The position numbers and the translations under genes are program-made. 64,000 nucleotides of DNA from Galerina marginata (taxonomy: Eukaryota > Basidiomycota > Agaricomycetes > Agaricales > Galerinaceae). The notes under the pieces are model-generated. The model was not told the origin of the DNA, did not search any database, and saw nothing but the letters and a program-made list of their open reading frames with translations. The DNA is taken from assembly GCA_023014335.1 (NCBI GenBank), contig JAECYW010000028.1, positions 1 through 64,000 of the forward strand. The letters are read 5' to 3'. Below are positions 51,016 through 61,911 of this stretch, in pieces. Position 1 is the first letter of the stretch. Every line of letters begins with the position of its first letter.

Positions 51016-54000
51016 TACGAGTTCTTATGTAGTAAAAGAACTCGTTTTCCACACTTGATAGCAGAAGCAAATGATTCCTAACGCGAACGATGGAAATTCT
51101 CCCACTGCTTCATTTTTTGTGACTGACCCTGAATTAAAAGTCTACAAATTTTGTAATAGTGGGAATTTTTTTTGACAGTGAGAATGGTTGTGTGATGCGC
51201 GTTGCTATGGGCTATTTTTAGCTTTTGTGTCTCAAAACCTAAGTTAGGGTTAGATCTTTTGTGCAGCGCTACTGACCACTATGGCTAGTGTTCTTTTATA
51301 AAGCAAATATAAGTTCTAAACTAACTACTATAGACTGCTTGGAATTCTCTAGTCTACCAAAACACTAGAAAAGCACGCTAAAACCCCTATTCTAGCCTAT
51401 AAACAATCAACTAATATGCTCTACTAGGAAAAGAAGATATTTACCTGTAAAAGTACTCAAAACTTAGGTTTCTCTGCTAAATTCTGCCTATAACTACATA
51501 AAAGACACAATAAAGACAACAAACCATGTAAAAGACCACAAAAAGCGCCAGCAAGGCACTGGTATAGCCTAGAACTAAGGTAAAAGAAACCTAGAGAAAG
51601 AGGAACAACAGTTAGTAGGATACTTTGACCAGCATACCATGGTAGTCCTCTCAAGAGAGGTACACTATCATCCTATCCGGAATGACTGGCATGCTGGTAA
51701 AGAAGAAAGAAAGAAGTGATGAGCTGGCAGTTTATGACAGTGTGAAATGTGTCATGTGATTTTGTTTTTTTAGGGTTAAGGTTCCAATGTGGCTGTGAGA
51801 GCTCCGTCGCGACGGAGGCCTCACAGCCACCAAATAACACCTAAGGTTAGGTTTATTTTGTATTTTAGCAATATCTCACTGATTTTTTGATCAAATCCAA
51901 TGATTCTAACACCAATAAAAGAGAAAAAATCAGATGGTTTCATATCAACAGACAGAAAGTTGAAAAAAAATTCATCAAATTAGATAATATATTAGGAAAT
52001 GCATATAATTCTACTGCTCTGCTTTATGTTCTTCTACTTTCCTTTTATTTAGTTAAAAAACATTGCTCTAGTAATATTAGAAGTAAGATTTGGTACATCT
52101 GAGTTTGAAATCATTTCCCACAAGCCTCAAATATGATAAAAGTGGCTCAGATTGCAGAAATCACATGAAAGGAAAGTCAAATCACTCAAAAAATGCACTT
52201 TTAATGTTATTGAACCCAGAGATCAATATTTATAGGTGTATGACCATCCACCAAAGTCTTTAACTTTCTTAAATTACCAAATTTCTTTAATTTAAACGAT
52301 TAGAATACCAAAATCTCCAAATTTTGCAATTTTGCAGTCATGTGACCTTTGTGCACAGACCACCATTCTAAAGCCCTGAATTTTCTGCTTTTTATACATT
52401 TTATTTTAAAGAAATCCATGGATAATTCAGCTCAATAGAGTGCATAACATAAGTTGTAATGATTTGATTGTGGCTATGCAGAATACTTTGTGGCTGTGCA
52501 TTATTTCATTTGAAAGACCTGAATTTTACAAATTTTTTGAGATTATTTTTGTGAGAATTGACCCAGTAATGACTGAGATACACTGAAAATGATATTTTGG
52601 TGTGGCTGTGAGACCTCCGTCGCGAAGGAGGTCTCACAGCCACATTGGAACCCTAACCCTAAAAAATAAATCACCAATTTACATTTAAAACATCAATTAC
52701 TGGGTCAATTCTCAAAAAATTAATGTCAAAAAATTTGTAAAATTCAGGCCTTTCAAATGGCATTATACACAGCCACAAAGTATTCTGCACAGCCACACCA
52801 AATTATTACTTTTAGTGTATTTTATTCATTACTCAGTCAATTCTTGTAAAAATGATATCAGAAAAATTGTAAAATTCAAGCCTTATAAATGTAGTACTTT
52901 TCTGATTACAAATATATTAATATCATGTGACCAGGTAATTTCTTTATTGAGAAATAGCTTTTGGACACAAGTCTCCAAATCAGTAATTAGGCTGTAATAT
53001 GCTCAAATCTGATTCAATTTGCACAAATTTAATATTAAAAAAACCAGAATATTCAGGGTAATTAATTAGCTGGATAACTGTTTGCAAATATTTGGCTTTG
53101 CTTGTTTTATTCAAGAAATAAGAATTTTGCATACATGAGTAGGAAAGTTCTGGAATGAGAAAAAAATCTGTAAAATAAAAGATATTTTTTGGGGTCCAAA
53201 TATATTATACTATGTCATCTGGCAACTTTCTTGTTCAGAAAATGAGAAAGATAGGAGTATAAATATATTATACCATCACAGCTTTCTGAATGCTGGTCAA
53301 AATATTGTGAATTTTATATCATAAAATTGGGAAAATTCTTGATGATCTACTGCTTATATTTATACTGACAAATATTTACAAATATTTGCAACATTCCCAA
53401 AATACTTTGATTTAATATTCAAATTATTCATTTTGTTGTATTGTAAATGCTGAGCTATGATTACAATTTCTTTGGGTCTTTAAATATTTCTTAATGTTTT
53501 TAATCTACAAATTATCTTTAATAATGGGGTAGTTGATACCAAAAAGCCTATAAAGCCAACATTGATTTTTTTTTACATATTTAGCTTACTTTGAGCCAAA
53601 CTGATAGTCCTGAATAGCATGTATATTTGACATGATACTCTTCTCACAATATTATATGACTATTGAGTGGCTAAAATGAGTATACTGTCCGATTTCATTC
53701 AATTTGTACAAAGGGTAGACCTGTGACCTGACTGTCTAAAATTTTGATTTTGTACACCTTCTAAATTAAGGAGGACTCTGAAGTTTTGGTGCTTATTTTG
53801 GACCCTATATTCCCTTATTTGGGTTGATTTTTGGCCAGAGGTTTGGGACAAAAGCCTTGGGACATGGGACAGGTGTGACATTTAGGACAAATCTGAGGTT
53901 CCTGTGATGCAGGACATCCAAATTGAAGGAAATTGGACAGTATTGGGATATATTTATTAAATCAGTAACTAATTTTATCAATAAGCGCCAATCTACTGTA

Positions 54001-54108
54001 TGATAAATTAGTCTGGCCCATTGATTATGTAAACTTATTGAGAAAAGAAAAAAGAAAATGATATAAAGAACTCGTATTTGCCATGCGCAGCAATGGCTGC
54101 TTCACAAG
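51016..54108 (-). mobile_element. HINE-like element, subfamily 2, copy 2 (complete)
   Basis: 3,093 bp, inverted relative to copy 1 at 35446-39796 and almost identical to it over the full length apart from the nested insertion. Flanking Ts at 51015 and 54109. It gives the uninterrupted version at the site where copy 1 holds a subfamily 1 insertion. No coding capacity for transposition is visible, so it is probably moved by another element's enzyme. Confidence 0.85.
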
Positions 54109-54181
54109 TCTTTCAATGCTATGGAAGACTTTTATTAACTGCTTTAAAGATTAATCGAAGATGGAATAATACGGTAGTCAA

Positions 54182-54847
54182 TTAACATATTACTTTCACG
54201 GAAATTGGATCCCCCCATGACCCCCTTCCCATTGATGAATGCAAACTGAATTTGGCTTCAACTGTAGCACCTACTAATACTTCTTTGAAAGAAGCCGGAA
54301 AACACTTTCTTTGATGGATATCGAAAACTTCGAATGATGCTTGAATTCGGTGCGTAGATCTCAACTCCTGCAATTGATCTTGAAATTCGCTGCTGATATC
54401 ATATGATGATAGAGCTGGAAGCCTCGGATCTTCCTCTGCTTCATCCCAGTCAGCCTGGAACAGCCATAAGCTCGAAATCTTTTGACAAATATAAATACAT
54501 ACTTCGCCAACAAAAATTGGGTGCTTCAAATTGAGTGAGTCTGCCTTTCCACCTTGTGTATTTACCGTTCGCTCACATCCACTGGCAGAATGTGGTGCTA
54601 AGCTTTCAAGCAAATTGAGATGACTAACTGCATCTTTGAAGTCATTCTGAAACTCGAGTGATAGCGAATCTGATGCGACAATCGACAATCGCATATGCGC
54701 ATCTCCAAGTCGATAAGGATTGTGACGGGACTGAAAGTCTCCATGAAGGGCAAGATATGAATTTTCAGCGTCGACAGTCCCAACCACAATCAGAGGATGA
54801 TGGTTCATTCCCTGTGAGTTGCAGAGAATAGCACAGGGAACCTTCAT
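54182..54847 (-). CDS. Helitron-borne gene of unknown function, opposite strand
   Basis: An open frame from MKVPCAILCNSQGMNHHPLIVVGTVDAENS to RGSWGDPISVKVIC, 221 residues without splicing. A 48-nt in-frame candidate intron (GTATGT...TTCCAG) would remove CIYICQKISSLWLFQ and join FVGE to ADWDEAEED. The C-terminal strand pattern (VGATVEAKFSLHSSMGRGSWGDPISV) resembles an OB- or jelly-roll-like end, but no named family is assigned. It faces the RPA-like gene across subfamily 2 copy 2. Confidence 0.5.
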   Translation of the reverse strand: MKVPCAILCNSQGMNHHPLIVVGTVDAENSYLALHGDFQSRHNPYRLGDAHMRLSIVASDSLSLEFQNDFKDAVSHLNLLESLAPHSASGCERTVNTQGGKADSLNLKHPIFVGEVCIYICQKISSLWLFQADWDEAEEDPRLPALSSYDISSEFQDQLQELRSTHRIQASFEVFDIHQRKCFPASFKEVLVGATVEAKFSLHSSMGRGSWGDPISVKVIC

Positions 54848-54971
54848 CTTGCGTCCATGTTGTTTCTGCTAGAACTTCCTTCCTACATATATAATCACGC
54901 GAATTGTCGTATTTGCTGTGCCACTCTAATCAATGATGTAACCACTTCTTCTTGCTACGACTGATTGTGTA

Positions 54972-55335
54972 CTTGCATAGCAGCCATTGCTGCGCATGGC
55001 AAAAACAAGTCCTTATGTACTTTATTTCAGGTAAATGATTAATAATGGGGTCAGATGTTATCCGATTGTGCTGATCTTGGATTTGTTGGAAAGGGAATAA
55101 AAAGGCGCATTTTACGGTAATAAAACGGCCTGGTCACGTGACCAGGTTGGCCCTGAATTGTGTGATTTTTCTGATACCAAAATCATTGTAAATGGTCAAG
55201 AAATGGCTAAGATATCACAATTTTAGTGAAGTTTGACAGTGTGAGAGAAAATCAACGAAATCAGAGGTCGCACTGCAAGCAATTTGGCTTGTTCTCTGGA
55301 TAAGAACAAGTCCTTTTACTACGTAAGGACTTGTA
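54972..55335 (+). mobile_element. HINE-like element, subfamily 3
   Basis: 364 bp. The hairpin end CTTGCATAGCAGCCATTGC is at 54972, with the subterminal ACAAGTCCTT and the stem end CTACGTAAGGACTTGTA at 55335. Single As flank it. It cuts an opposite-strand gene and shares CCTGGTCACGTGACCAGG with subfamily 1, although the rest of its body differs. Confidence 0.8.
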
Positions 55336-57760
55336 AAATACCTTTTAAAACTTCCAACGACATGATGAGATAGCTAGATGAATTATGTCTGCAATGAATG
55401 TCTATCAAAAACAGCAAATCTTGGTTTCTAATATCTGCTGACATCACGTGAAAGCACAAGCGTATCCTCTCGACCAACATTGGGACAATGTCCATTGCAA
55501 CATATGAATGAATCGCACCTGCCGGCACCATGAATCCGCCACAAATATCTTCTCTTCTCAAAGCCATCAGATTTAAATTTTTGCCAATGAAAAACACCTA
55601 TTCCCTCCAAATTCTCCGTTTTACGCCAAACAGTCGGACATGCCTCTCCGCATGCCTCTGTCATTGCAGCGGTATGAGGATATGTTGTCAAACCAAAACT
55701 GAAGGCATCCAACAACTCTCCATATAATTTATGCCGAGCGATAACGTTCTTGTGACTGGAAAACAACTGCGGATAGAAGCAATAAATAGCGGACATCGTC
55801 AACAAAAAGAACTTGGTTAGAGGCCATTGCTGCGCATGGCAAAAACAAGTTCTTACTTTCAAGGTGAGTCCGACTATAAATACAGGTTAAATAAGTAAAT
55901 AATGCATAGTCCGCTCAAATCTGAACCGATTTGGATGATCTTATACTCAAAAAAAGCAGAAAAATGAGGCGATTCTAGCAAGCCTAAAACAGCCTGGTCA
56001 CGTGACCAGGAAGGCCCTGATTTTTACGAATTTTTTGATACCAAGATCATAAAAATTGGCCCAGTAATGGCTGAGATACAGAAACCATGCAGGGTCACTA
56101 TAGCAGTGGGAGAATTTCCAACCATTGCGTTAGGAATGTTTTCTGCCTGCTATGCAGGCCGGAAAACAAGTTCTTTTACTACGTAAGAACTTGTAACAAG
56201 ATTAATTATTAGACTACAATAAGAAACTTGTAATAAGATTAATTTATACGTTGCTTAGTTTTTATCGGATTGCCTTGAAACAAAGTGTGTAATTATCAAA
56301 AAAATCAGGGCTAAAAGATGGGTCACATGCGTATTGTCACATCTTGATGTGACATACCAAATGCGGAATATTGTTGAAAACACAGTAAATAAGCTATATT
56401 CAGAGATTTTAAAGGCATTAAAATAAAATAAAAATACTGATAATGTTTTTTTTACCTAAGAGATGGTCTGTGCACACATATCACATGACATATCCCTGAG
56501 AATATTTTGGTCTAACTTGGTGCCTCAACTGATTTCAAGGGATTTGCACAAAGTCCTGCTGTGAGTTTGATTATGTAAGCTTCTAAAACATTATTTTCAT
56601 GTTATTTGGTCATGTTTTGCAATGTTTGGTGTGCCTTTTATGGGTTATCCAGTCAGTTTAACACCAATTTTCCGATTTTCACCAAGTTGAGCTGACTGTT
56701 TGCCTGATTTGACACCATGACATCATTGCAAAACATATGTAAATATTTGTACATTATTTTAGATTGGTCTGGGCCACACATTTTAGCCTATCTAGCTCAC
56801 TGAAATCCATTTCAAGTGTAAATTTACACAAATTTGCGCTTTTTGGGTCGTGTGAGCAGGTCACATGACCTAATCGACCCTGGATACACATGCCACATGA
56901 AAGCCCTGATTTTTACGAATTTTTTGATACCAAGATCATAAAAATTGGCCCTGTAATGGCTGAGATACAGAAACCATGCAGGGTCACTATAGCCGTGGGA
57001 GAATTTCCAACCATTGCGTTAGGAATGTTTTCTGCCTGCTATGCAGGCCGGAAAACAAGTTCTTTTACTACGTAAGAACTTGTAAAGACGATGTTTGCGG
57101 TCCGCTGAGCGCCACCGGTAGAATATCATTACTGGCTGATTCGACAATGCGGATGCTATGTTTAGGTTCCTAAAAATCCATGTCTTCAATATAATTCCCT
57201 TGAATACAATATCTACTCACAACTTGTGATCGCATCACACATGTCCTCTTTATGCTCGCGTCGAATGTCCAATAATTGGCATTATTGAATGAACTGATAT
57301 CGTATCCAGCTCGACGCAAAAAATTTCGCCATCGACGAAGACAATGATTGCTTTCGTCTAGGGGAATCACCAGATTCATGTGCATCGGCTGGACATACTG
57401 ATAAAGCCATAACCAGGCAGACATTATGCTGCGAACCATGCCACCCATGATCCCTGCACCAGTATCGACAATTAATTCCAGAAACTCTTCCAAAAGTCCT
57501 TCTGGAATAAATCGTGTGAGCGCTTTAAATATCCTCTGCTGGATGGTTCTTTGAACAACAGCTCGGAATCGCTGATTGCATTTTCCAAGTTCCATCAAAG
57601 TTGACCATGAAGATCTCTCCATAATCATTTGCAGCATCTCTGTTGCATCGTAAATGTCCTTTACTGCATCTGCGTTCTGGATGTAAATAGGCCCCATAAT
57701 AAAACGAGTGTGTGCTGGTCGACTCGAAAGTGTATGAATGACTGTTCTGATCTGAAACAT
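55336..57760 (-). pseudogene. Member of a large basidiomycete gene family, split by a subfamily 1 element
   Basis: From MFQIRTVIHTLSSRPAHTRF at 57760 the minus strand reads VKDIYDATEMLQMIMERSSW, MELGKCNQRFRAVVQRTIQQR, FIPEGLLEEFLELIVDTGAG, NLVIPLDESNHCLRRWRNFLRRAGY and, after an intron, HSIRIVESASNDILPVALSG. It resumes on the other side of the 55812-57084 insertion with SAIYCFYPQLFSSH ... ACGEACPTVWRKTENLEGIGVFHW and continues to the subfamily 3 insertion. This layout is that of an abundant, poorly characterised Agaricomycete family with an F-box-like start. The two sides do not rejoin in frame after simple removal of the insertion, so the gene is probably dead or an intron is missed. Confidence 0.65.
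55812..57084 (+). mobile_element. HINE-like element, subfamily 1, second composite copy
   Basis: 1,273 bp with the same structure as 35496-36753: hairpin end CTTGGTTAGAGGCC, a first stem end at 56195, a second at 57084. Sequence agreement runs over the full length with scattered differences. Flanking As at 55811 and 57085. Confidence 0.85.
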
Positions 57761-57799
57761 AATGACGAACCTTCTTATAACTGCTACATCCACGTTGAA

Positions 57800-58046
57800 A
57801 TGTCCACTGCGAATATTCAGGTTTGTCTTTACCAAATTGATGTGACTCCTTACCCAACAAATGCTCTAGAATGTCTTCTATTACACCCCGATAATAGAAT
57901 ACCAAAAGCAAGGACTCCCTCACATACACATCCTCAGGCTCGACGTCTTGAAAAGTGAGACTGAAGAGCAAGGTACCATGAAACGCCCTGCAGATGAAGA
58001 TGAATGTGAGGATGATAGGCACAAGAAAGCACGTTATAACCACTGA
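57800..58046 (+). CDS. Micro-ORF with an HUH motif (EYQKQGLPHIHIL)
   Basis: Two exons, 57800..57820 and 57870..58046, with a 49-nt GT-AG intron, give 65 residues. The product starts MSTANIQNVFYYTPI, contains EYQKQGLPHIHIL, the histidine-hydrophobe-histidine motif of Helitron Rep proteins (RepHel here has EFQKRGLPHMHLL), and ends in an acidic then basic tail (ADEDECEDDRHKKARYN) that recalls the tail of the RPA-like protein. It lies about 300 bp before the Helitron 3' end. It may be a remnant of a second Rep gene or a real fusion product. Confidence 0.45.
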
Positions 58047-58341
58047 AGGTAGACTTGTAAACTGACAGGCATGCGTGTGACTAAAACGTTCCACAGCCCA
58101 TACTCCTCCCCACAACTTTCCACACAGCCTGTTTGAAAGTCCTCCATTTTGCACAAAAATAGTTTTCGTGACTGTAGCAATATGTCTATAATCACTTTAT
58201 CTAAACAAATTACAGTTCTTTCGTGATTAACACAGAAGGATAACCTCCAACAAAACCCATGTCTCTGTTACCACTGCTTTCCTCTCATGTCACATGCAAT
58301 CCAAACACTCAGCCTGCACAACTCCACAATCATTTCGGCAA

Positions 58342-58371
58342 GGGAGCGTGCGAAGCACGCGACCGCGCTAG
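58342..58371 (+). other. Helitron 3' terminus (hairpin plus CTAG)
   Basis: Stem GCGTGC/GCACGC with loop GAA, ten bases, then CTAG directly before T. This is the standard rolling-circle termination signal of canonical Helitrons and differs from the ends of the HINE-like elements in the same window. Confidence 0.9.
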
Positions 58372-58539
58372 TTTAGGCATGAATGATCAAAGAAATTCCT
58401 CGTCGTTTCAAACATTCGATATACACTTAGTGTAATAAATGGTACTCCTTATTTTCTATTTATTTAAAGCTAGATATCATTTCTAAGCTACATATACAGT
58501 ATATACCGCCGATCTCCAGAGTCTAGAATATTCATTGGG

Positions 58540-59755
58540 ATGGGAGCGACGATGTTCGAGATGTTGAAGACGGTTCGGAGTCGACCCGGCCCGACTGCCT
58601 CAGCCAATCACATGCCTTCCCGAAAACCGATCAACAAGGTTGATGTTGGTTTCTGTTTCTCACCACCACCACCACCTCCTCTCCTCTCTCGACCTCGTTC
58701 CTCAAGGCCACAAAAGCCTGCGTTGCGTGCCCCTCGCCTCGCGCATGTGGGCCGGCGCTTTCACAGCACACCACCGTCACCCGCGGCTCCCTACCACACC
58801 CATCCGCGACACCGTCAGTTCCACCGCGCCAATTCGCGACTTCACGCAGGGCACAGCGCGACGCCCCGTCGATTGTACGTGCTCTCTGTGGCGTTTCAGT
58901 CCCACCGGCTCTCGAGTCCACGCCGATGCGCCTCAGCATCAGCACACCTGCTTCCCCTCCACTGTCCGAGGTGCAGATCGACCAGCGTCGAATACCCGAG
59001 CCCGGGAATTCCGCCAGTCGACCTGCGCCGTATCTCTCCCTCTTCTAATACTAACCCATACGCCTATGGGGGAGTGCTGGCGCTGGCTGCCGCCTTCAAA
59101 TTCGGCACTATCATCGACGGCCGCGGGTACAACGACGACAATGGGTGCCTGCAAGATACACCGCCGACAACGACGTGGGTGATAAAGGGGGAAAGGGGCG
59201 AGGGCCTCTCTTCCGACACAGCAGCTGTAGGGTGGACAGAAGCGGCTTCTGCTCCTGCTCCTGCTCGGAGGAATCTACGACTATGGGCTGGCAATTGGGG
59301 GGAAACGGGGGTGCTTCGTCACCCTCGTTTCTTTGTTGCCCTTCCATTGCCGTAGGTATTGCTTGCACCACCCTCCCTACTGCCTTCCCTCGCAGTCATG
59401 CACCAGTCGACTTCGACTCGCACTTCCCCACCCCACCACCCTCAGTACTCGCCCCGCTTGCGACGCCTGGAGGCAGAGCCCACGTGGACCGAGGAAACAA
59501 ACGCGAACGCGACGGCTCTCTGGACGCCCAGTCATCCCGCCCCGCTCTTTTCCCCTGGGCCCAACGACGTCGATTGGCGTCGTACAATTGGTAAGGAGGT
59601 GGAGTGGTGGCTGGTGGGTGGCTGGTGGAGACCAGTTCACGCTCACACTGACCGGCGGCTTGAATGGGAGGCACGAATGGACGGCAGAGGGGCTAGGGTG
59701 CGCTGGCAAGTTGAACAGACGGGCAAACACCACTGCCGCTGTTCTTCCTGATTGA
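58540..59755. other. GC-rich block inside the right arm of the 25.5-kb element
   Basis: Like 41,880-43,010 it has long overlapping Pro/Ser/Arg-rich frames on several phases and no domain. It is positioned symmetrically to that block relative to the element ends. The AT-rich stretch 58,372-58,540 to its left holds nothing recognisable. Confidence 0.4.
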
Positions 59756-59869
59756 ATATATGTAGCTTTTGTATCTAATGCAGTCTACAACGCTTTCATG
59801 TCGTAGACATATAGTTAAATAATTTAATTTGATGTTTTTTCTATAAAATGAGCCTCTTGAGGGTCCCAC

Positions 59870-60768
59870 TGGGTATGTACTGATAAAATTGGTATGGATA
59901 GGTTCGTATTTTCCTGCTGATAACAGCTGTGTCTATACAACTGAAGGGAAAGACAAACTGAGCTCGGGATAGGGCAAAAAAGGTAGACATTTCGCAGAAA
60001 TCTATTTATAACACTCATCCTATGGTGCCCATAAGTATTATTCATTCGTTTGACCACTTCCAGGTCACATTTCGCAATAAAAATTATACCATTAGGTTCG
60101 TATTTACAAGTAGGTTACGAATATACATTGAAAAGTGGCGGGACGGAAATAATGAAAGGAATATAGCACAAAAACTACATGAATCTATTTTTATCGCTCA
60201 TCCAAAAGGAGCCGAAAAGGCGCGGGACACGTCCGAAAATGGAACTAGGACCCCGTCGGGACTCATGGCATCCGTTTGCAGATTCGAGTTAGGCATGTCG
60301 CGCCTCCCCGACGGGGTGACCAACATCCCAGATGGAATGTGGGTACTAACAAGCTTACGCCCCGTCGCTACGCGCCGGGGTTCGCTTCGCTCACCCGGCT
60401 CTGCGCTACGGGTCTCCAGCTTGTATATACCCCCTGGCGCTTTTTCAGCCCCGAAACCCGCGCCCAACGACAAGCAGCAGCCAATTTTAATTGCTATCAA
60501 TATTTAGAGACCCTGCAGGATTTATTCCCGCGCCTAAAGGCGCCCAAAAGCGCCCAAATGATGAGCAGCACCCATTATGCAGTGCCCGACATCATGGAAG
60601 CCATTGTTTACATATATTTACTATGTCCCGCACCCCAGAGCACCCATATACGTACCCCAGCAGGCCTACCCACCTTATAGATATGTAAAACGTAGGGACT
60701 GCAAAAAGGCAGTATTGGAAAAACCCACTCTGGATGTATAACAGGCTTTTGGGAAATTGCAGTGTTTC
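59870..60768 (-). repeat. Right terminal inverted repeat of the 25.5-kb element
   Basis: The uninterrupted copy of the long terminal repeat; it provides the empty sites for the insertions in the left repeat. It carries an extra stretch of about 70 bp at 60,346-60,421 (GC-rich, with self-complementary parts) absent from the left repeat. Confidence 0.75.
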
Positions 60769-61911
60769 ATATAGAAATATAGCTGACATGGCTGGGTGAG
60801 GGGCATCAGATCCAGCGTGTAGTTCTGTGATCACCTCAGAAAGGAGGGATGAATTCTTTATGCGTGGACGGAGGACACGATCATTGATAATGGGCTGGGC
60901 AGGGATAGACGTGGTGGTGTGCACACTCAAGAGGTGTCCAGGAGTCGACTCGTCGAATATAACGTCTCTGGAAAAGAATAATTTTCCTTTGAGGTCACGA
61001 ACGAGCCATCCTAGGCGATCTTCCTCGTAGCCTATGAAGATAGCTTCAAAGCGGCGAGGGGCACCCTTCCCACGTATCTCTTCTGGCGTAAGGACGTAGC
61101 ATTTACACCCCCAGACGCGCAGCATCGAAAGATCTGGCTTCTTCTTCTTCAACATCTCGTATGGTGTCATGCCCTGCGACAAGGTTTTGGTAGGCAAGCA
61201 GTTATGAAGATATTTGGACGTTTTGGTTGCATAACCCCAGAATGAAGGAGGAAGTCCTGCTTCAGCCATTAGCGTCTGCGATGTGTCAGAAATTGTGCGG
61301 ATGTAGCGTTCAATTTTGCCATTCTGCGGATGTGCGTATGGAGCGGTTTTCTGTACAGATATTCCTGTCTCTGCAAAGTGAAGGCCCATGTCGCCTTCTG
61401 TAAGCTCTTTGGCACCATCAACGCGGACAGCAAGCACCCTGTTCCCTGATATGTTCTCCCAAGAAGCACGTGTAGTCTTCCAAACAGCAAGTGCGTCTGT
61501 CTTGGAAACCAGAAGTGCGGCCTCTCCAAAGTTTGAGCAGTCGTCGAGTAATGCAAGATAATAATGTTCTTTGTGAGGCGTTAAGACGGGAAACGGTCCA
61601 CAAGTGTCGATATGTATGAGTTCGCATATCTCGGATGCACGATTTTTGTTTGAGGAGTAAGATGCCTGAGGCCGCTTTCCGATAACACAGGGGATGCAGT
61701 GATCCTGAGTGAACGAGCCAGACCATTTGATGCCTTCGACACAATTTGTGGTGAGAACATTCCTTGTTGTGTCTTTGCTAGGATGACCCAAACGACGATG
61801 CCAGAGGTCTGGGTTGAGTATCGAGGCTGGAAAAGCTGGAAAAGCTGAAATGGGATCAATAGCTGGTGTTTTGGTGTTAGGGAGTACGAAGTTTAGGTCG
61901 AGGAAGGAGAT
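60769..61911 (-). pseudogene. Copia element B, integrase half
   Basis: The minus strand reads LWHRRLGHPSKDTTRNV (start of the GAG-pre-integrase motif), HCIPCVIGKRPQASY, then the integrase core with IHIDTCGPFPV, YYLALLDDCSNF, VDGAKELTEG, the DDE glutamate region YAHPQNGKIERYIRTI and LRVWGCKCYV. The C-terminus runs RRFEAIFIGYEEDRLGWLV to MSAIFL, where the 25.5-kb insertion begins. This is the missing upstream half of the pol frame at 33343-35234. A subfamily 1 element separates it from the protease region. Confidence 0.9.

Larger units (their letters stand above)
43500..58371 (+). mobile_element. Canonical Helitron with RepHel, RPA-like and accessory genes
   Basis: The 3' end is unambiguous: the hairpin GCGTGC-GAA-GCACGC (58346-58360) is followed by GACCGCGCTAG and then T at 58372, the classical Helitron terminus inserted before T. 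The RepHel gene lies in the same orientation at 43,906-49,106. The 5' TC terminus could not be fixed and is placed at about 43.4-43.9 kb. The body is interrupted by four HINE-like insertions (45622-46023, 51016-54108, 54972-55335, 55812-57084); without them it would be near 9.7 kb. Confidence 0.75.
35235..60768. mobile_element. 25.5-kb composite insertion with long terminal inverted repeats, splitting Copia B
   Basis: The plus-strand left end starts GAAACACTGCAATTTCCCAA. The right end is its reverse complement, ending TTGCAGTGTTTC at 60768. ATAT flanks both sides (35231-35234 and 60769-60772), a possible 4-bp target duplication, though a TA duplication fits equally because of the AT run. Left-end sequence aligns with the inverted right end for about 0.8-0.9 kb once nested insertions are removed. 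The two outer flanks are adjacent parts of one Copia element (RT on the left, integrase on the right), so everything between arrived as one block or grew from one insertion. No transposase of its own is recognisable; the interior is filled by the elements listed separately. The superfamily is not identified. Confidence 0.75.

Noticed and set aside
58540..59355. 271-residue plus-strand frame in the right GC-rich block
   Set aside because: Same reasons; several overlapping frames on both strands, none with recognisable structure.
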